Made by a program: the position numbers and the translations under genes. Positions 22,951 through 33,935 of a stretch of DNA of 64,000 nucleotides are shown piece by piece. Origin of the DNA: Siphonodentalium dalli (lineage: Eukaryota; Mollusca; Scaphopoda; Gadilida; Siphonodentaliidae); the NCBI GenBank assembly GCA_032622095.1, contig CP136062.1:6572001-6636000 (forward strand), written 5' to 3'. Position 1 is the first letter of the stretch. Every line of letters begins with the position of its first letter. A model generated the notes under the pieces. The model saw only the letters and a list, made by a program, of their open reading frames with translations, ran no database searches and was not told where the DNA came from.

Positions 22951-23471
22951 CCAAAATGTTCAATAGTTGGAAATGTCATGACTGACACAAAATTGGCTGT
23001 AAATTTCATACCAAATTTTAGTAGTTTGAGTATAATTTAACCCCCTCCCCACCCAAGATTTATATTTAGCGTGAAATGTTTTAGACCATGCAATAGGTCC
23101 ATGTTGTGTCGGTCAATCAATAGTTCCCACCTTGGATCAAATTTGTGGAGTAAAGTGGCAATTATAGTGGGATTGATAGAAATACCAATTATAAAATTCC
23201 AACCCGGGGGGTGGGGGATGTTCAAATGGAATTTCTCGGACTTGGACGGACATTTTTGTCCGCTTCAATATGGGGGCCGGATAACTATAGTGTAATTTAA
23301 ACTAATTTAGACAAAACGCTCTGAAAAGTTTGGCTATACCATATCTGTATTACGTCACGAAAACATTTGGCGGGAAACTGTGATTCCGTCACGCCAAAAT
23401 TTGTAATTCCGTCACGCTAGGTGTGACGGTTTTCTCAGGTGGTATTAATCATTGAAAGTCGGATATATATA
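22951..23471. other. No gene seen
   Basis: Unique DNA with ATTCCGTCACGC repeated twice near 23380-23420. Open stretches on both strands at 23040-23295 mirror each other and show no domain. Confidence 0.45.
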
Positions 23472-23598
23472 GGTTATCACCACCATGTGTGTTTCTGAGA
23501 TCCGTATTCAAGTCGAGCTGCCTTCTCTGGGCAGTCTATCGACGAGTCCGTAGACAGCCCAGAGAAGGCAGCGAGAAACACACAGGGTGATGATAACC
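23472..23598. mobile_element. Foldback element, 127 bp
   Basis: The outer 25-bp arms (GGTTATCACCACCATGTGTG…; …CACACAGGGTGATGATAACC) enclose an inner hairpin with CTGCCTTCTCTGGGC paired to GCCCAGAGAAGGCAG, one A·A mismatch, then GTCTA/TAGAC and a 12-nt loop. The left side carries ~21 extra bases between arms. Probably a MITE; non-coding. Confidence 0.65.
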
Positions 23599-23741
23599 AA
23601 TTTATCTTACAATTCGTCCCATAAAAATGCAATAAAACTCAATTTAAAACAGGAACTATTTTATTACGCGCAACACACAACGTACACAATATTCTCAGCA
23701 CGCGACGTTGTGATAAGTCAAATTCTGAGAAATTCACGTCA

Positions 23742-24020
23742 CTATTCAAATTCACTTTGGCTGGAATCCGATTCAATGAAGAGGCGACGATATTTTCGTT
23801 TCATATGTTCGACATAATTGTCAATTTTAACAGGATAATTGTATTATTTTATGGTGCAATCTCCTTGGATAGTGATAGTGTTGGCGAGAGGCATTGCCGG
23901 AGATGACTGTCCATTCAGAGTTTTGGTGAATTTTGAACTTTCCGACACTTCGACAATCGAGTTCTGACTTATGTTTATATTATGATGGTAAATATAATGA
24001 GCGTTCTTGTTGGTGAATTC
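23742..24020 (-). pseudogene. Possible terminal exon with one in-frame stop
   Basis: After a good acceptor (CTCTTTATTAGCTCCCTATCAG, shown in part; AG at 24021-24022) the minus strand reads EFTNKNAHYIYHHNINISQN, continues 58 residues to …TIQGDCTIK and stops TAA at 23844-23846. The same frame resumes YNYPVKIDNYVEHMKRKYRR and runs 33 residues to TAG at 23742-23744. Both halves look protein-like. Either the first stop ends a real last exon or the whole is a decayed coding segment. No family is recognised. Chance remains a serious alternative. Confidence 0.3.
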
Positions 24021-24269
24021 CTGATAGGGAGCTAATAAAGAGCGTTTATGCCATTTGTGTGTGATTAGCCAGTAGCATTGTGCTGTTTTCTGTAACACAA
24101 TCAGGCTCTTGCTTATGTAAAATATAGTAGGTCTTTATGATAACATGCTGTTTACGCGATGGTCATGGTATATATGGACGAAACTACTACATGTATATGC
24201 GTTTTAATGTTTTTCTGTTTACGGTGTTTGGAACAAATATTAATATTTTCGACAATTAAGGCCAACCGT

Positions 24270-24605
24270 GCCTTTAAGTTTAAAAAAATATTTAAGTTTA
24301 ACAGTTGGAATCATACTGTAAAAGTATGTTTGGCTTTATCTAGCTTTCATCTGTTAAAACTTGAAATACATGTAGTTTGAGTTCAGGTTTGTTATCATTC
24401 AGCCTTCAGTATTTCAATCAAAAATCTATATATATTGACATAAGGTATTTAAGTTTACAAACATATTTAAGTTTAACAGTTGGAATCATACTGTAAAAGT
24501 ATGTTGGGCTTTATCTAGCTTTCATCTGTTAAAACTTGAAATACATGTAGTTTGAGTTCAGGTTTGTTATCATTCAGTCTTCCGTATTTCAATCAAAAAT
24601 AGTAC
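24270..24605 (+). repeat. Two-copy tandem duplication, 175-bp period
   Basis: Both copies contain AACAGTTGGAATCATACTGT, AAAAGTATGTT, GGCTTTATCTAGCTTTCATC and TGAAATACATGTAGTTTGAG; GTTGGAATCA is at 24304 and 24479. Copies are nearly identical, so the duplication is recent. Confidence 0.85.
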
Positions 24606-24794
24606 AGGAACAATGACAATTGTTATCAGGTGTGATCTCATGAAACCAAATGAAAAATTAACATAGAGATTAGTACTAATAGTAATTACTAACTTAATAG
24701 ACAATGTTTCTGTACTAGTATATTAGGTACTAGTATGTGTCTCTCACTTGGATTTTAGAAAATAGCTTATTATATGAATTAAAAGTGATATTAA

Positions 24795-26090
24795 AACAGT
24801 CACTGTGCATATACATTTTGTAAATATTGTCATAATATCCCATGTTTCTGCCAAATTAAGGGGTTCCCATTGTTCTAATTGGATTAAAACAGTCAATGGG
24901 CATATAAATTCTTCAAATATTGTCATAACATCCCATGCTTCTACCAAATTAAGGTGTCCCCATTGATATAATTGGACTAAAACAGTCACTGAGCATATAA
25001 ATTCTTCAAATATTGTCATAACATCCCATGCTTCTACCAAATTAAGGTGTCCCCATTGATATAATTGGACTAAAACAGTCACTGAGCATATAAATTCTGC
25101 AAATATTGTCATAACATCACATGTTTCTGCCAAATTAAGGGTTCTCCATTGTTCTAATTGGATTAAAACAGTCACTGGGCATATCAATTCTGCAAATATT
25201 GTCATAACATCCCATGTTTTTGCCAAATTAAGGACTCCCCATTGTTCCAATTGGACTAAACAGTCACTGGGCATATAAATTCTGCAAATATTGTCATAAC
25301 ATCACATGTTTCTGCTTAAGTAAGGGGTCCCCATTGTTCTAATTGGATTAAAACAGTCAATGGGCATATATATTCTGCAAATATTGTCATAACATCCCAT
25401 GTTTCTGCCAAATTAAGGGGTCCCCATTGTTCTAATTGGACTAAAACAGTCACTGGCAATATAAATTCTGCAAATATTGTCATAACATCCCATGTTTCTG
25501 CCAAATTAAGGGGTCCCCATACTTCTAATGGGATTAAGACAGTCACTGTGCATATCAGTTCTGCAAATATTGTCATAACACTGATAACACCCCATGTTTC
25601 TGCCAAATTAAGGGGTCCCCATTGATCTAATTGGATTAAAACAGTCACTGGGCATATAAATGTTTGCAAATATTGTCATAATATCCCATGTTTCTGCTAA
25701 ATTAAGGGGTCCCCGTTGTTCTAATTGGATTAAAACAGTCAATGGGCATATAAGTTCTTCAAATATTGTCATAACATCCCATCTTTCTGCCAAATTAAGG
25801 TGTCCCCATTGATCTAATTGGACTAAAACAGTCACTGGGCATATAAATTCGGCAAATATTGTCATATTAACATACCATGTTTCTGCCAAATTAACCCTTT
25901 ACCCAACAGAACGGCCCTGTGCCAATGCATTCTCTTATATATGCGAGTCGACCATAGGTCGCCTCGCATATATAAGAGAATGCATTGGCTTAACACATAT
26001 TAAAAATGATAAAATTGTCAAAGAATGTAGAGAATTAAAGGGTCCCCATTGTTCTAATTGGACTAAAACAGTCACTGGGCATATATACTA
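24795..26090. repeat. 93-bp satellite, ~12 copies, interrupted by a MITE
   Basis: The unit contains CAAATATTGTCATAACATCC, CATGTTTCTGCCAAATTAAG and GGGTCCCCATTGTTCTAATT. GTCATAA words at 24829, 24922 and 25015 give the 93-bp period. The last unit resumes after a 140-bp insertion (25895-26034). Because 93 is a multiple of three the minus strand shows long open frames of a 31-residue repeat; I do not regard them as genes. Confidence 0.9.
25895..26034. mobile_element. TTAA-flanked hairpin MITE inside the 93-bp array
   Basis: The array phrase CCAAATTAAGGGGTCCCC is split at TTAA, and TTAA is present on both sides (25891-25894 and 26035-26038). The element starts CCCTTTACCC, like piggyBac-type ends. 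Its core (25921-25989) is a 69-nt palindrome: 27-bp perfect arms starting GCCAATGCATTCTC, one mismatch, 5 more pairs (CGACC/GGTCG) and a 3-nt loop. The outer terminal repeats are weak, so the superfamily is tentative, but insertion at a duplicated TTAA is directly shown by neighbouring array copies. Confidence 0.8.
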
Positions 26091-26094
26091 GTAT

Positions 26095-27100
26095 TTAGCA
26101 AATATTTTGATAACGACCAATGTTGACACATAATGCATCGCGAGTATTCGCGACTGATATAAATTGGTAAAGTGTAATGACAAATGTTGAACAAAATGCA
26201 TCTCGACTGTACTGTTGCAACAATGCTATCTTCAGGATCTGAATTATCTCTATCTCTAATAATTTATGGACTTCTATAGAAGTACAATACAAAAAATAAA
26301 TACAATACAATAAAATATCTACGTAAGGAGACTATACCGATGTTACAAATAAATGAATTATGCAGTGGTGGGGATCGATATATTGAGAAATAGGGGTTAA
26401 TTCAGATGAACTGATATAAATTATTAGAGCGATAACGACCAATGTTGACACATATTGCATCGCGACTGAGCTATCGCACCAAGGCTATACGAAAGGGGGG
26501 TCGGAATCTGAATTATCTCCATCACTATAGAAAGGAATAGCAATTGATGTACATACATGTACATGTATATAGTAATATATACACATTATTATCACATGAT
26601 AAAATATGTACGTAACAGATAACACGACTATACCGATGAAAAAATTCATAAATTGGGGGGGGGGGCAGGGTGGGCTATATGGGGAAATAGGGGTTCATAC
26701 TGTGAACCGATATAAATTAGTAAAGCGGTAATGACAAATGTTGAACTATAATGCATCTTGACTGTACTGTTGCAACAATGCTATAAAATAGGGGGGGGTC
26801 AGGATCTGAATTATCTCTATCTCTATAGATAGTGCCAGAATAATAATTTATGGACTGCTATAGAAGTACAATACAAATTAGTATCACATGATAAAATATG
26901 TACGTAACAGTAACAGCTAACACGACTATACCGATGAAAAAAATTATAAATTGGGGAGGGGTGGGCTATATAGAACAATAGGGGTTCATACTGTGAATCG
27001 ATATAAGTTAATAAAGCGGTAATGACAAATGTTGAACTGTAGTGCATCTCGACTGTATTGTTTGAACAATGCTATACAATGGGGGGAGTCAGGATCAGCA
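26095..27100. repeat. ~295-bp tandem repeat, ~3.5 copies
   Basis: Units share ATAATGACAAATGTTGAAC, TGCATC.CGACTGTACTGTTG, CAGGATCTGAATTATCTCTA, TATAGAAGTACAATAC and ACTATACCGATG, with poly-G tracts (for example 26656-26665). Copies are diverged by indels. Non-coding. Confidence 0.8.
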
Positions 27101-27156
27101 CCCCCCCCCCCCCCAAAAAAACCACCCCCAAGTTGCCACTTCCCTGATGATACTAC

Positions 27157-27960
27157 GGCTACTGGCCGGAGTTTTCGTCTGATCATCATGAATTTTGTCG
27201 TGGATGTTAATATTGACATGGGAACGAGTCATTTTTGGGTCATTCGGCCATAAAACATGGCCGCCAGAAGCCATCTTGGACTTTACTCTTTGTATGACTA
27301 AATTCTTTGCTACTAAATTTAGATGACATGTAGATGGGAAAGGAGTCATTTTGGGGTCATTCTGCAAAAATTAAAAAAAACAAATCCGTCAGTGGCCATC
27401 TTGGATTTCAAAATTCAATCCATTAGCACGGGCTACATGCCGAACTGTTCGCCTGATCATCATGAAATTTGTATGAATGTTAATATTGGCATGTAGATGG
27501 GGACGAGTCATTTTGGGGTCATTCGGCCATAAAAGTTGGCCATTGGCAGCCATCTTGGATTTTACTCATTACTTTACTCATTGCATGACTACATCCTTTG
27601 GCATGGGCTACAAGTGATAGCTTTGGTCTGATTATTATGGAATTTGTCATGACTTAGCATTGGCATGTAAATCTGAATGAGTCATTTTGTGGTATAAAAC
27701 ATGTCCGCATGCAGTCATCTGACTCATCTTGGATTTCACTCTTTGCAAGAGGAAATTCTTTGGCACACCCTAGAGTCAACTTTCCTCAGCCGATCATTTC
27801 CAAACTTCATATTAATCTTGATATTGATCTACTAACAGTACATGTAGATGGAAGCAATCAAATGTTTTTGAATTTCATTTGCAAACATAGCCGCCAGCAA
27901 CCATCTTGGATTTTACTTTATATTCCGGTATATCTCCATGTTGATATAAATCTAGAATAA
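27157..27960. repeat. ~150-bp tandem array, family B, copy 2
   Basis: Five to six degenerate units of the family seen at 1300-2345, in the same orientation (GTCTGATCATCATGAA, GGGAACGAGTCATTTT, ATGGCCGCCAG, CCATCTTGGA, TTAGCACGGGCTACA). It follows a poly-C tract at 27101-27114. Confidence 0.85.
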
Positions 27961-28054
27961 CTCAGACATTTCAACTTTCCGCATTCCTAATCACTCTGTT
28001 GAATGTAACATATGATATTATTCCCTTTTCAATTTCAAAATTGTATATACCGAT

Positions 28055-28069
28055 AGTGTCATTGACACT
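28055..28069. other. 15-bp palindrome downstream of array B copy 2
   Basis: AGTGTCATTGACACT, the same word in the same relative position as at 2375-2389. Confidence 0.6.
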
Positions 28070-28518
28070 TTCAGCATTTCATTTAATTCAGTTAATTCAC
28101 ATTTTCACCAGCTTACCGTAGACATACATGTAAACCAATTTCATCATTGTTTTCTTCATTAAAGGAAATTGCAAATTCGTTGTTTATTCCATCATTTCAA
28201 CATTTCATTAAAGGGACACTTTATGTGTGGTATGTTCACACATATCGATTCATTCAGACGAACCAATGCATATTTCATGAAATTGACACTTTACATTCAG
28301 AACACTTCCAACTCAAATAATAAAGTGACATTCCATTTCCATCCATTGGAAATTCTAATTCAACTTCAGCCGATATATATATATATATATATATACATGT
28401 ACATAATTTACATGTACATGTACCTACCACTTTATTCATGAGAAAATTTCTGCATTCATGAAAAAATAATTCGTTAAACAATTTAACCTGTATTGTGGTA
28501 GCGTGATTGCAGACATCT
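28070..28518. other. No gene; (TA)n and TACATGTA tract
   Basis: A (TA)n microsatellite at about 28373-28396 is followed by ACATGTACATGTAC words. The rest is AT-rich. Confidence 0.5.
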
Positions 28519-28665
28519 AGGACCTGTGGGCCTGGTTGAATTCACTGCGGTTTGATGGATCACATCCATCCTCAAGCTACATATGCTATATATGGCATTT
28601 TGATCTGACGTGCAGGGGTAGATGAGCTTGAGACTCCACCACAGTTCAATTCACACCAGGTTCTC
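28519..28665. mobile_element. Small inverted-repeat element, ~147 bp
   Basis: The left arm GGCCTGGTTGAATTCACTGC and the inverse of the right arm AACCTGGTGTGAATTGAACT align, with GATGGAT-type words and TCAAGCT in both arms. The end word TTCACACCAGGTTCT also occurs near 13372. Probably a MITE. Confidence 0.5.
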
Positions 28666-29399
28666 AGCTGTTATTTTCGGATGTTTGAACTTTAGTAAAA
28701 TATGTTTGGACTGAACATAATCGGGATAATGTTGTTACCGGTATATACGTGTACATCAAAGCCCCATGCATATATAAATATATAGCAGACTACGCCAAGA
28801 TCAACCAGTTCTTATCATATTTTTTGTCTGAAATTTATAAATAACTTGTAACTCAGGGTTGGTAGTTACGTGTAGGTGGGGGACAGAAGTATTCAGCGAT
28901 TTAATGCTGGGTTTGAATAGTTCACAATGTTCCTTGGCAACATCAGGTACTAGTAACGTGGCTATTGGTGATTGTGCATGTAATATCTCAAATTCTCAAC
29001 CCACGTTCTAACCTGGTATTTTAATATGATGATACGGACATCTCACCGAGTGGTATAGCACAGGTACATGTACATGTAGTACGCAACATCCTATAATTAT
29101 TGCAATATTGAAGTTGATGATAACATTTGTGGTTGCTCCATTACGTGTCACGTGCGATCATATTATATATGGGAGGCCAAATTCATATTCATTAATATTT
29201 ATACTCCGCTCCACTAAATTGAATTACACTTAACTGAACAATTTCATTTACCCTCAAGAAGGTCAACCACGTTCAAAATTATTGAAATACCGTAACCAAA
29301 CTTGTCGGAAGAATATCCATGTCCCTATCACCCTATGAATTACAAAATTGGTATTAGCCGTGACTAATAACGTATATATATATATGGCACATTACTATC
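28666..29399. other. No gene seen
   Basis: Unique AT-rich DNA. Nothing recognised beyond short TA-rich tracts. Confidence 0.45.
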
Positions 29400-29590
29400 A
29401 TTAGCGGGCTGCTAAAGTACTGTATACAGAACTTTAAACAACCGAACTGCTAAAGTAACGTATATAAGTATTTTAGTCGAACTTTAGTCAAACTGCTAAA
29501 GTACCGTATATAGGCATATATACGACACTTTAGCCGAACTGCTAATAAAAGTACCGTACCGTATGCGGCAATTTAGCAGTTTGACTAGAA
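29400..29590 (+). repeat. Degenerate repeat of GAACTGCTAAAGTACCGTAT
   Basis: Four to five imperfect units of roughly 40-50 bp share CTGCTAAAGTA and CGTATATA. It ends with an inverted form (GCAATTTAGCAGTTTGAC). Confidence 0.6.
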
Positions 29591-29879
29591 TTCACATGTC
29601 ACGTGATTATACAGACATAACTGTGTTTGGAGTACGTTATGGTTATCATACATTATCATTATGGATGCCATGCTACATTAGGATTTCCCCCTTGATTTTC
29701 TGTTATTATCAGTATATTACCGCTATGCGAAGCAGTTATGCAGTGCTGTCTTCATAATGCTTACCGATCATTCACTCTGACCGCTGTAAGAGATTCCAAT
29801 TTTATAAGCCGTAATTGTAACCAAGCCTTGCAGTTCAATATATGGCTAACTTTACTGTGCGTTTGGTAAAACTATGGGT
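29591..29879. other. No gene seen
   Basis: Unique DNA. A 64-codon open stretch has no recognisable features. Confidence 0.4.
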
Positions 29880-30125
29880 GGCCATCATGGTAAACACATG
29901 TAAACACCAGTGAAATACTTCACAAAGGTGTTTGGGTTTGAGGTAATAGCCATAGTAATATAAACCACAATTAATTTACAACGGTATTTTGGGTGGTAAA
30001 TGATGGCAAGTAATACGGTAAATTCACCACAATGTTTAATAATCGTGGATGTTTTATCATATATTTACCACCAAAATTATCTATGGTTGTTTACTATGGT
30101 AAAACCATATATGGAAAAGATCTGA
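29880..30125. repeat. GGTAAA/TTTACC-rich foldback segment
   Basis: Many TGGTAAA and TTTACCA words in both orientations. The left edge TTTGGTAAAACTATGG and right edge CTATGGTAAAACCATA suggest a decayed foldback element. The (TA)n tract at ~30287-30306 lies beyond it. Confidence 0.45.
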
Positions 30126-31394
30126 ACAACCAAAACGTATAACACCAACAGGTAAAACTTTGATCAGTTATATACAGTGTGTACTCTTCTAGGCTAAACA
30201 TGTCATATTGTCTGTTAGAGGCTTTATGTAATGCGAATTATGTTTCGTGAAAGGAATAATTGTATTTTCACATGAACATGATATACTATATATATATATA
30301 TATATACATACAAATACAAGTAACGTGTGGAACGATATATGTTGTTGGATATTGGATAGAGGTTATTCCAAACTTAATATGATCTCATATAATTAGTTAG
30401 AATGCTATACTCGGTCAATATGACGACAATGAATATTAATTACCGAGAAATAAATATGAATAATTCGATCAGACATAATGTAATTACCCTACAGCTATAC
30501 GATCACGCGCCAACTTTTAATGGACCACATGCATGCAAAGTTTATGTCTATCTGCAACCTAAAATTATGTTCCAAATAGGCTGCAGGCAAGGTGTTTAGT
30601 CGCGCATGTATTGTATGGTAAACGTTGTACAAGTTATGCGTGAGGGTATATATACATGTGTATGACGAACACACATTTTGTCCACAGAAGATAGATATTA
30701 TAAGTTATTGTGGTGGATTGACTGTAACAATGTGTGAGATTGACGGATTGGAGTTTATGTTCAACTTATATGTTCTGCCGACAGTCCCGATCATTTAAAA
30801 AAAAAAATACTTTTAATTTGGATTATTTATCTTTAAAGCATATAATAGACGCATGCACGTTTTGCCTAAACTTGCTGGTAATTCCAAACTGATTTTCTTA
30901 AAATATGTCGGCATTTCTTTTTTAATATCGTTCATGTGTTTAATGTGTTAGCAACTTTGAGAATCACCATTCATTTGGAAATTATAAGCCAACAGTTCTC
31001 TACATTTATATGAAAACTCATTAAAATTTCATTGTTTTATAAAAAAGAACTTCTTCATAATATATCTTTGTTTGTAATAATTAATCCTTGTTGTCTAGAT
31101 TTAACTTCGGCTTATTTGGCTTTAATATCCTATATTTCCTTTGTCTGTATATTAACCGTCAGAGTATTACATGTATTATAAGTATAGTAGTGTTGAAATT
31201 CGATCAAAGATGTTTGCAAACCATCGGGCGAAGTTTCAGATAGTAGACGTGATCATTGGCGAAAATTAAAAGAGTAACTGGGCGATTGTTCAAGTGTAGC
31301 ATAATTTGTAATATGTGTAGAAATATACAAGATGCTGCAATCGAAATTGTGGGATGGCCGCATGTGCACCTGCATGTGGATAGTAGCACACGGA
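30126..31394. other. No confident gene
   Basis: AT-rich unique DNA. Open stretches at 30402-30599 and 31256-31453 (plus) have no domain, no clear splice sites and ordinary composition. Confidence 0.4.
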
Positions 31395-31610
31395 ACCACG
31401 TATACAGAAACCCGGACCAAGTTTACATGAAACTCAGACCATGTCTACAGTAAATCCGGATCACGCAGGTCTACAGTAAATTGGACGAGGCCTACAGCAA
31501 ACTCGGACCAGGTCTACAAGATACCCGGATCATGTCTACAGTAAAGCGGACAATTTCTACAGTAAATCCGGGCCATGTCTGCAGGAAACCCGGATCGTAT
31601 CCCAGAAGAA
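31395..31610 (+). repeat. ~28-bp tandem repeat
   Basis: About seven imperfect units around GTCTACAGTAAATCCGGACC. Alternate units vary at AAACCCGG / AAACTCGG. Confidence 0.75.
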
Positions 31611-32876
31611 CACAAGAACACAGGATCAAATTGTAATATAAATCCGGTTTCTTGTCGACCATTTGTCTGGGATTGTTGTGTGCTTTCTGGTTATACACGT
31701 TCTTTAAATATTCCACACAAGGACGTCATTCGCCCAATTTGAGCTTGTACATGTCATAAAGTATAGTGTTGTCATATATGCTTCCGTATAAACAAATAAG
31801 TATCACAAACAAACATTTCAGTGTATTTTAGTGGTCTTAAAGATGTATTATGGGTTATGGACATCCAGTTACAACAATAACAAAACATAATTTAACATCA
31901 CTTTTCTCTTTGTTTTACTGAAACAATACTGAAACCAAATACGACATGCCAGTTGGACAAAAATTATAAACACAAAAGAAAGTTCTATTATTATTTAAAA
32001 TTACATAATATCGTGTTATATATAACTAGCTGAAACAGGCTCACTTCGGGAGCCTATATTCAACGTCGGAGGGGACTGCGACCCCTTTGTGCGTTAGGGA
32101 CCACAATGAAACACATCTAAAAAGAGTGTACATCTGGTGCTGAAATAGAACCTTGTGAGCGTATTTGTGTTTGTTATCTATTTAATTATTTGTTTATATA
32201 AATCAAAATTTTGAAAAACTAAAGCCGTTGTAACCTTCGCCAGGATGCCCCGAGTCACCACACCAAATTTGGTTGAAATCGGGCCAGCAGTCTGGGAGAA
32301 CAATCCGGACAGACACACAGACAGACGGATAGACGGACAGACTGAATGATCCTACTGTTTTAGATATAGATGATTTGGCATGATGAGTGTATATACGCGT
32401 TTGGATGAACACCAACTGGATTGAACGAGTCGACTTTCCTAAGATCACCGTGTTCACGTATACTGGATATTCGGTGAATGTTCAAATGTAAAAATTATCA
32501 GTTAACGACAGTGGGCCTCTCCTTTCTGACGTGTCACCAATGATACTGAGCGACATTGAGGAATCGGCAACCTGATGGCAGTATTGAATCCAGTGTTTAC
32601 GTATTACAATGAGGGCACTGTTCACCCAAGTCTTGTCATGACATGAAGTTACATTGCATGTTCTTCACAAGTCATGCGTCCCTCAAAATCGTTGTGTGGC
32701 TTTTTAATAAAGCAGAGTCAATCAAGCATGCAAGCACTCAACGGGTTGACATCACATGTGGTCTCTTTAAAATGACGACGAAAATCCTAACGGATTAAGT
32801 ATTGTAAATGTTTCGTCGGCTATTTAAAGAGACTGGAGTCTCATGTAGCTCAGTTCATAACTCATAATGTATTCAC
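31611..32876. other. Mostly unique DNA with one interspersed-repeat end
   Basis: 32220-32345 has the phrases CACCAAATTTGGTTGAAATC, GGGCCAGCAGTCTGGGAGAA and a run of ACAGAC/GGACAG words, a layout seen in many invertebrate repeats. At 32502-32575 a short plus-strand open stretch after a weak acceptor reads NDSGPLLSDVSPMILSDIEE then S-A-T-stop. It is protein-like but far too short to call. Confidence 0.4.
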
Positions 32877-33077
32877 GCCCTGTAACCGACTTCCGCCAGT
32901 CCGGGGGATAAACTCAGTTCGGATGTAACGCCCTCTAACCGACTTCCGCCAGTCCGGGGGATAAACTCAGTTCGGATGTAACGCCCTCTAACCGACTTCC
33001 GCCAGTCCGGGGGATAAACTCAGTTCGGATGTAACGCCCTGTAACCGACTTCCGGGGGATAAACTCAGTTCGGATGA
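32877..33077 (+). repeat. 53-bp satellite, 4 copies
   Basis: The unit contains GTAACGCCCTCTAACCGACT, TCCGCCAGTCCGGGGGATAA and ACTCAGTTCGGAT. The first three copies are nearly identical; the last lacks about 12 bp. After it the plus frame continues …DENKCQHCNEPPEYNRYIC… to a stop at 33178-33180. That stretch has an interesting CxxC but no other support. Confidence 0.9.
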
Positions 33078-33231
33078 GAACAAGTGTCAACATTGCAATG
33101 AGCCACCTGAATATAACCGTTATATTTGTCATCAACAGTTCCTGCCCCGCGAGGGAGCTTACACTGTCGATCAGGCATAGCTTCGTAGACACAATAGTTA
33201 TTTTCCTTCTAATTAGTATTTATGTTTTCTG

Positions 33232-33384
33232 TTAGTTTAATCATTTTTATGATCATAAAGTCGGCGTGTTTTGTCAAGTTTCCAGTTTGATGAGCACCAT
33301 TAGCTCAACTGTTTGATATTTCTGTAATATAGCATTTAGTGAATGCGTGTGAAAAGAATCCATAGATCTGCAATCGTTAACTTG
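33232..33384 (+). repeat. Direct repeat, left copy
   Basis: It shares TAGCTCAACTGTTTGATATT, TCTGTAATATAGCATTTAGT and GAATGCGTGTGAAAA with 34958-35094, ~1.7 kb away in the same orientation. The two copies bracket a segment that includes the mobile-looking block 33936-34710. Confidence 0.75.
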
Positions 33385-33935
33385 AAAATCATAACGGGGG
33401 GGGGGGCAAAGGGCAGTCAATCAAATCATTTGTTATATTTAGAAGCCAGTGGTGTACATGTAAACAATTAACTGTAACAGTAATGTCGATGGTATGACCA
33501 TTATTGGAGTGGTGGTAACGAAGTAAGGATATATGTCGTAAACGTGGCTATACACTGTCGCGGTAATGTTGTAAAATCCTGAATGGGGTGGGGGGGGGTA
33601 TCTAAGTTGGCAACTTGGTACCAGTTTATATGGTATGGAATATCAATTACTGATCAGATATAGATATGCAACAATAATATATACATGTTATTAAACGCAA
33701 CTATACTGTCACGAAAAGCTTAGGTAAATATACATAACTATACATTGGGGATAAGGGTGGGATGGGTTATGGAAGGGCCGTGGATTAGTATTGATTTCAA
33801 TGTAATTTGCGTTGAATGCGGTGCACATTCAATCAAATGGTCTCTCAAATGTTAATAATAACTATATATAGTTACTTAGGTTTACTCGTTTAATAAAACC
33901 GATGTAGACGAGGGTATCTCATATATGAATGAAAT

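Noticed and set aside
23521-23572. Hammerhead-ribozyme-like words (CGACGAGTCCGT, GAGAAAC)
   Set aside because: The core CUGANGA and GAAA are not both present in the right positions; the sequence is explained as a palindromic MITE hairpin.
24744-25889. Long minus-strand open frames (176, 117 and 93 codons) in the 93-bp satellite
   Set aside because: They follow from a repeat period divisible by three; the frame breaks wherever a unit has an indel, and no other coding signal exists.
32836-32860. TGTAGCTCAGTT resembling a tRNA/SINE A-box
   Set aside because: No B-box or acceptor-stem pairing follows.
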